A stretch of DNA of 15,934 nt from Actinomycetota bacterium (GTDB lineage Bacteria; Actinomycetota; Actinomycetes; Streptosporangiales; Streptosporangiaceae): positions 1 through 15,934 of the forward strand of contig PLIQ01000078.1 in the NCBI GenBank assembly GCA_003140115.1, given 5' to 3'. Every line of letters begins with the position of its first letter. Positions within the stretch are counted from its first letter, which is position 1. This document shows positions 13,380 through 15,934 of the stretch, piece by piece. Under the pieces are notes generated by a model. It was not told the DNA's origin. It searched no databases and worked only from the letters and a program-made list of their open reading frames with translations. The position numbers and the translations under genes are program-made.

Positions 13380-15934
13380 TCAGCGGAGCTTGCGCAGGAA
13401 CGGGTCCTGCGCTCGGTACGGCCTGACCTTGATCCGGGCGTCCACCACGAAGACCCCGTCCGGCCGGGCGATGACCGGGTTCAGGTCGAGTTCGGTGATC
13501 TCGGGCAGGTCGTCGGCCAGCCGCGACACGCGGAGTAGCAGATCGCGGAGGGCGCCGAGGTCGGCCGCTGGCTGGCCATGGTAGCCGCGCAGCAGGGGCG
13601 CCGAGCGAATCGATCCGATGAGCTGGTCCGCGTCGATGTTGGTCAGGGGCGTGAGCCGGGCCGCGTGGTCGGCGAGCACCTCGGTGGCCACGCCACCGAG
13701 CCCGAACACCACCAGCGGGCCGAACATGTGATCGTCGGTCACACCGACGATCACCTCGGTGCCGTCGGCGATCATCGGCTGGACGAGAACCTGCCGCTGC
13801 CGCTCGCCGAAGCGCTCGGCCAGCCTGCGGTAGGCGGCCCGCACCTCGTCCTCGGTACGCAGCTCGACCGCGCCCGCGTCGGTCTTGTGCAGGAGCCCGG
13901 GCACGTCGGCCTTGAGCACGACCGGTCCGGCTGCCGCCCGGAAGGCCTCGACCGCCTCGTCTTCACTGCTCGCGCCGGCCAGCTCGACCAGCGGGACACC
14001 GTAGCAGCGCAGCAGTTCAGCAGCCTGGTCCGGCGGCATCCAGTCGCCGCCGAGCGTGGTGCGGAGAAACCGGCGTACCAGCGTGCGAGCGTTTTCGGTG
14101 TTGACGTCGAGGAAGCTGGGGACCTGGCCCCGCGGCTCGGTGCGCCAGGCCCCGTACCGGGCGGCACGGGCCATCGCGGCCGCGGCCGCCTCCGGGTACC
14201 CGTAGGCGGGGATCCGGCCTGCGCCGTCCGCGCGCGGGAGCAGACGGACGGAGTCCGGCTGGTCGAGGACGACCGCGGCCAGCGGGACGCTGACATCGGC
14301 CTGCTGGATGGCCGTGACCAGGTCGCCGGTGGCGGCGGTCGGCAGCACCAACGCGATCATCGCGTCGACTTCGTCGTCGGCCCCGAGCAGTTCCAGGCAC
14401 TGCCGGAAGGTCTCGGCCGAGATGGCGGCCGTGGTGTCGACCGGGCCGTCGGTCGCGCCGGTGCCGGGGACGAGCGTACGGAGCCGACGGCTGGTCAGGC
14501 CGTGCGGGCGGTGCACGGTCAGGCCGTGGTCGGTGCAGGCTTCCGCGGCGAGCGCTGCGGCGGAGCCCAAGTTGGACACGATCGCGATCGTGCGCCCGGC
14601 CGGCACCGGCTGGCTGGCGAGCAGCGCGGTGGTCTCCACCAGGTCGCCGAAGCCGCGCATACCGATGATGCCGGCCTGCTCGAACAGGGCTTCCCGGCGG
14701 GCTTCCGGCGGCCCGCCGTCCACGGCCAGGACGGGCATGCTGGCGCCGACCCGGCGGGCCGTCCGGGCGAACTTGCGCGGGTTGCCGAACGACTCGATGT
14801 ACAGCACGGCAAGCTTGGTGATGCCGTCGTGTTCCCACCACATCAGCATGTCGTTGCTCGAGACGTCGAGCTTGTTGCCCACCGACGCGAACGAGGAGAT
14901 CCCGATGCCGAGCCGGGACAGCTGATCGAGCAGGGCAACGCCGAGGCCGCCGGACTGCATGACCAGCCCGACGGAGCCGGGCTGCGGTTGCTGGGCGGCG
15001 AAGGTGGCGTCCAGCCCGATGCCGGGCACGGCCACGCCGAAGCAGTTCGGGCCGATTAGTCGCATGCCGTGCCGCCGACACGCGGCGAGCAGGTCGGCGC
15101 AGGCGCCGGCGTCCAGCCCGGACGTGATCACCACCAGAGACCGTACACCGCGCTGGCCGCACTGTTCGGCCACGTCCAGGACCGCCCCGGCCGGGACCGC
15201 GATCACGGCCAGGTCGGCGGGCTCGGGCAGGTCGAGCACCGAGGACAGGCAGTGCTCACCGTTGATCTGCCGGGCGCGGGGGTTGACCACGTAGAGGCGG
15301 CCGGCGTACCCGCCGGTGCGGATGTTGTCCAGGATCGCCCGGCCCACCGTGCCCCGCTGCCGGCTGGCGCCGATCACCACGACCGATTCGGGCGCCAGTA
15401 TGTGCCGCAGGCTGGCCGTGTCGGCGTGGCGTTCCCGCTCGGCCACCGCGTCCAGGTAGCTGTCCAGGGCGGTGCCGCCGACCTCACTGGGCAGAGGAAT
15501 GGTCATCTCCATGACGCCGTCCTCGCAGTGACACTGGACCGGCAGGCCGGCGTCGGCGAACACTCTGAGCATCGGGGTGTTGTCGGCCAGGGTCTGCGCG
15601 GTGAACGTGGTGATCTGGTGAAGTCGGGCGAACGAGACCAGGTGCTCGAGCAGCAGGGTGGCGATGCCGCGGTGGTGCATGCGGTCCGCCACCGCGAACG
15701 CGACCTCGGCCGCATTCCGGGGGCCGTCCGGCCCAGCGGGCACCTGGTAGCTGCCGCAGCCGACCACCTCGCCCGCCGACAGCGCCAGCAGCGCTACCCG
15801 GCCGGCCTGGGGATCGCGGCAGATCCGCCGCGCCTCGGTCTCGGCCGCCTGCCGGTTGAGGTTGAAGAACCGCATGTAGGTGTTGTCCGTGGACATCGCC
15901 TCGTGCATGGCCCTGACCGCGTCGAAGTCGGCCG
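13380..15934 (-). CDS. Type II protein lysine acetyltransferase: GNAT plus NDP-forming acyl-CoA synthetase-like region (5' end outside window)
   Basis: Partial gene. The reading frame is open to the window edge, and the residues before Met 15908 (ADFDAVRA) continue the GNAT fold, so the true start lies beyond 15934. Numbering from 15908, GNAT covers 1-140: RFFNLNRQ, conserved Glu68 in AEVAFAV, and the acetyl-CoA loop HRGIATLL at 79-86. The acyl-CoA synthetase-like part follows: CoA-binding Rossmann domain from 176 (VVVIGAS), GPNCFG at 286-291, MQSGGLG near 318, SVGNKLDVS at 342-350. An ATP-grasp domain spans about 625-842 (PVVLKADVPGLLHKTDAGAVEL). Such proteins acetylate lysines of enzymes such as acetyl-CoA synthetase. 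The GNAT-first order matches type II Pat of Streptomyces. The SHT-type phospho-histidine motif is missing after DGGPPEARREALF. It lies upstream of higB with 61 bp between. Confidence 0.9.
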   Translation of the reverse strand, partial: ADFDAVRAMHEAMSTDNTYMRFFNLNRQAAETEARRICRDPQAGRVALLALSAGEVVGCGSYQVPAGPDGPRNAAEVAFAVADRMHHRGIATLLLEHLVSFARLHQITTFTAQTLADNTPMLRVFADAGLPVQCHCEDGVMEMTIPLPSEVGGTALDSYLDAVAERERHADTASLRHILAPESVVVIGASRQRGTVGRAILDNIRTGGYAGRLYVVNPRARQINGEHCLSSVLDLPEPADLAVIAVPAGAVLDVAEQCGQRGVRSLVVITSGLDAGACADLLAACRRHGMRLIGPNCFGVAVPGIGLDATFAAQQPQPGSVGLVMQSGGLGVALLDQLSRLGIGISSFASVGNKLDVSSNDMLMWWEHDGITKLAVLYIESFGNPRKFARTARRVGASMPVLAVDGGPPEARREALFEQAGIIGMRGFGDLVETTALLASQPVPAGRTIAIVSNLGSAAALAAEACTDHGLTVHRPHGLTSRRLRTLVPGTGATDGPVDTTAAISAETFRQCLELLGADDEVDAMIALVLPTAATGDLVTAIQQADVSVPLAAVVLDQPDSVRLLPRADGAGRIPAYGYPEAAAAAMARAARYGAWRTEPRGQVPSFLDVNTENARTLVRRFLRTTLGGDWMPPDQAAELLRCYGVPLVELAGASSEDEAVEAFRAAAGPVVLKADVPGLLHKTDAGAVELRTEDEVRAAYRRLAERFGERQRQVLVQPMIADGTEVIVGVTDDHMFGPLVVFGLGGVATEVLADHAARLTPLTNIDADQLIGSIRSAPLLRGYHGQPAADLGALRDLLLRVSRLADDLPEITELDLNPVIARPDGVFVVDARIKVRPYRAQDPFLRKLR

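Noticed and set aside
13578..15059. 493-residue plus-strand open frame opposite the acetyltransferase gene
   Set aside because: It is a shadow frame caused by high GC. The translation is Gly/Arg/His/Asp-rich without motifs, while the minus strand has full domain matches.

Overview
The window is GC-rich (roughly 70% by eye) with strong third-position G/C bias, GTG starts and gene families typical of Actinomycetota: a bacterial Tricorn protease, an ECF sigma factor with a zinc-binding anti-sigma factor, a GNAT/acyl-CoA-synthetase-like protein acetyltransferase, and an actinobacterial sensor-type membrane protein. It looks like chromosomal DNA of a soil or acid-tolerant actinomycete. I cannot place the genus. 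I see no rRNA, tRNA, CRISPR array, insertion sequence or prophage genes.

Left part, plus strand (1-8203). A Tricorn-type oligopeptidase is followed by a multi-spanning membrane protein that resembles the sensor half of a histidine kinase but has no kinase domains. Next come a two-part carboxymuconolactone decarboxylase/AhpD-like protein with an intact redox CxxC centre, a small VOC (glyoxalase-fold) protein, and a secreted S53 (sedolisin) serine-carboxyl peptidase that has a signal peptide but no normal pro-domain. These genes share a strand but have gaps of 55-140 bp, so they are probably mostly separate units.

Middle (8248-12673). A large minus-strand FAD/Fe-S oxidoreductase (a GlcD-GlcF-like fusion of the YdiJ / D-2-hydroxyacid dehydrogenase type) diverges from a plus-strand run of three genes. 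These are msrB (methionine-R-sulfoxide reductase), a 90-residue zinc-binding anti-sigma factor, and an ECF sigma factor that overlaps the anti-sigma stop codon by one base. This run looks like a self-contained oxidative-stress regulatory unit: a redox-type ZAS anti-sigma factor, its sigma factor and a repair enzyme.

Right part, minus strand (12721-15934). A complete higBA toxin-antitoxin pair has the toxin first, an operator-like 10-bp inverted repeat over its promoter, and an antitoxin ribosome site that overlaps the toxin stop codon. Upstream lies a type II protein lysine acetyltransferase (N-terminal GNAT plus NDP-forming acyl-CoA synthetase-like region) whose 5' end runs off the window.

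No gene here is of a wholly unknown kind. The most interesting points are the msrB / anti-sigma / sigma unit with its reversed gene order, a sedolisin with an apparently degraded calcium site and no pro-domain, an acetyltransferase lacking the phospho-histidine motif of its synthetase-like part, and two genes (Tricorn and higB) whose promoters suggest leaderless mRNAs.
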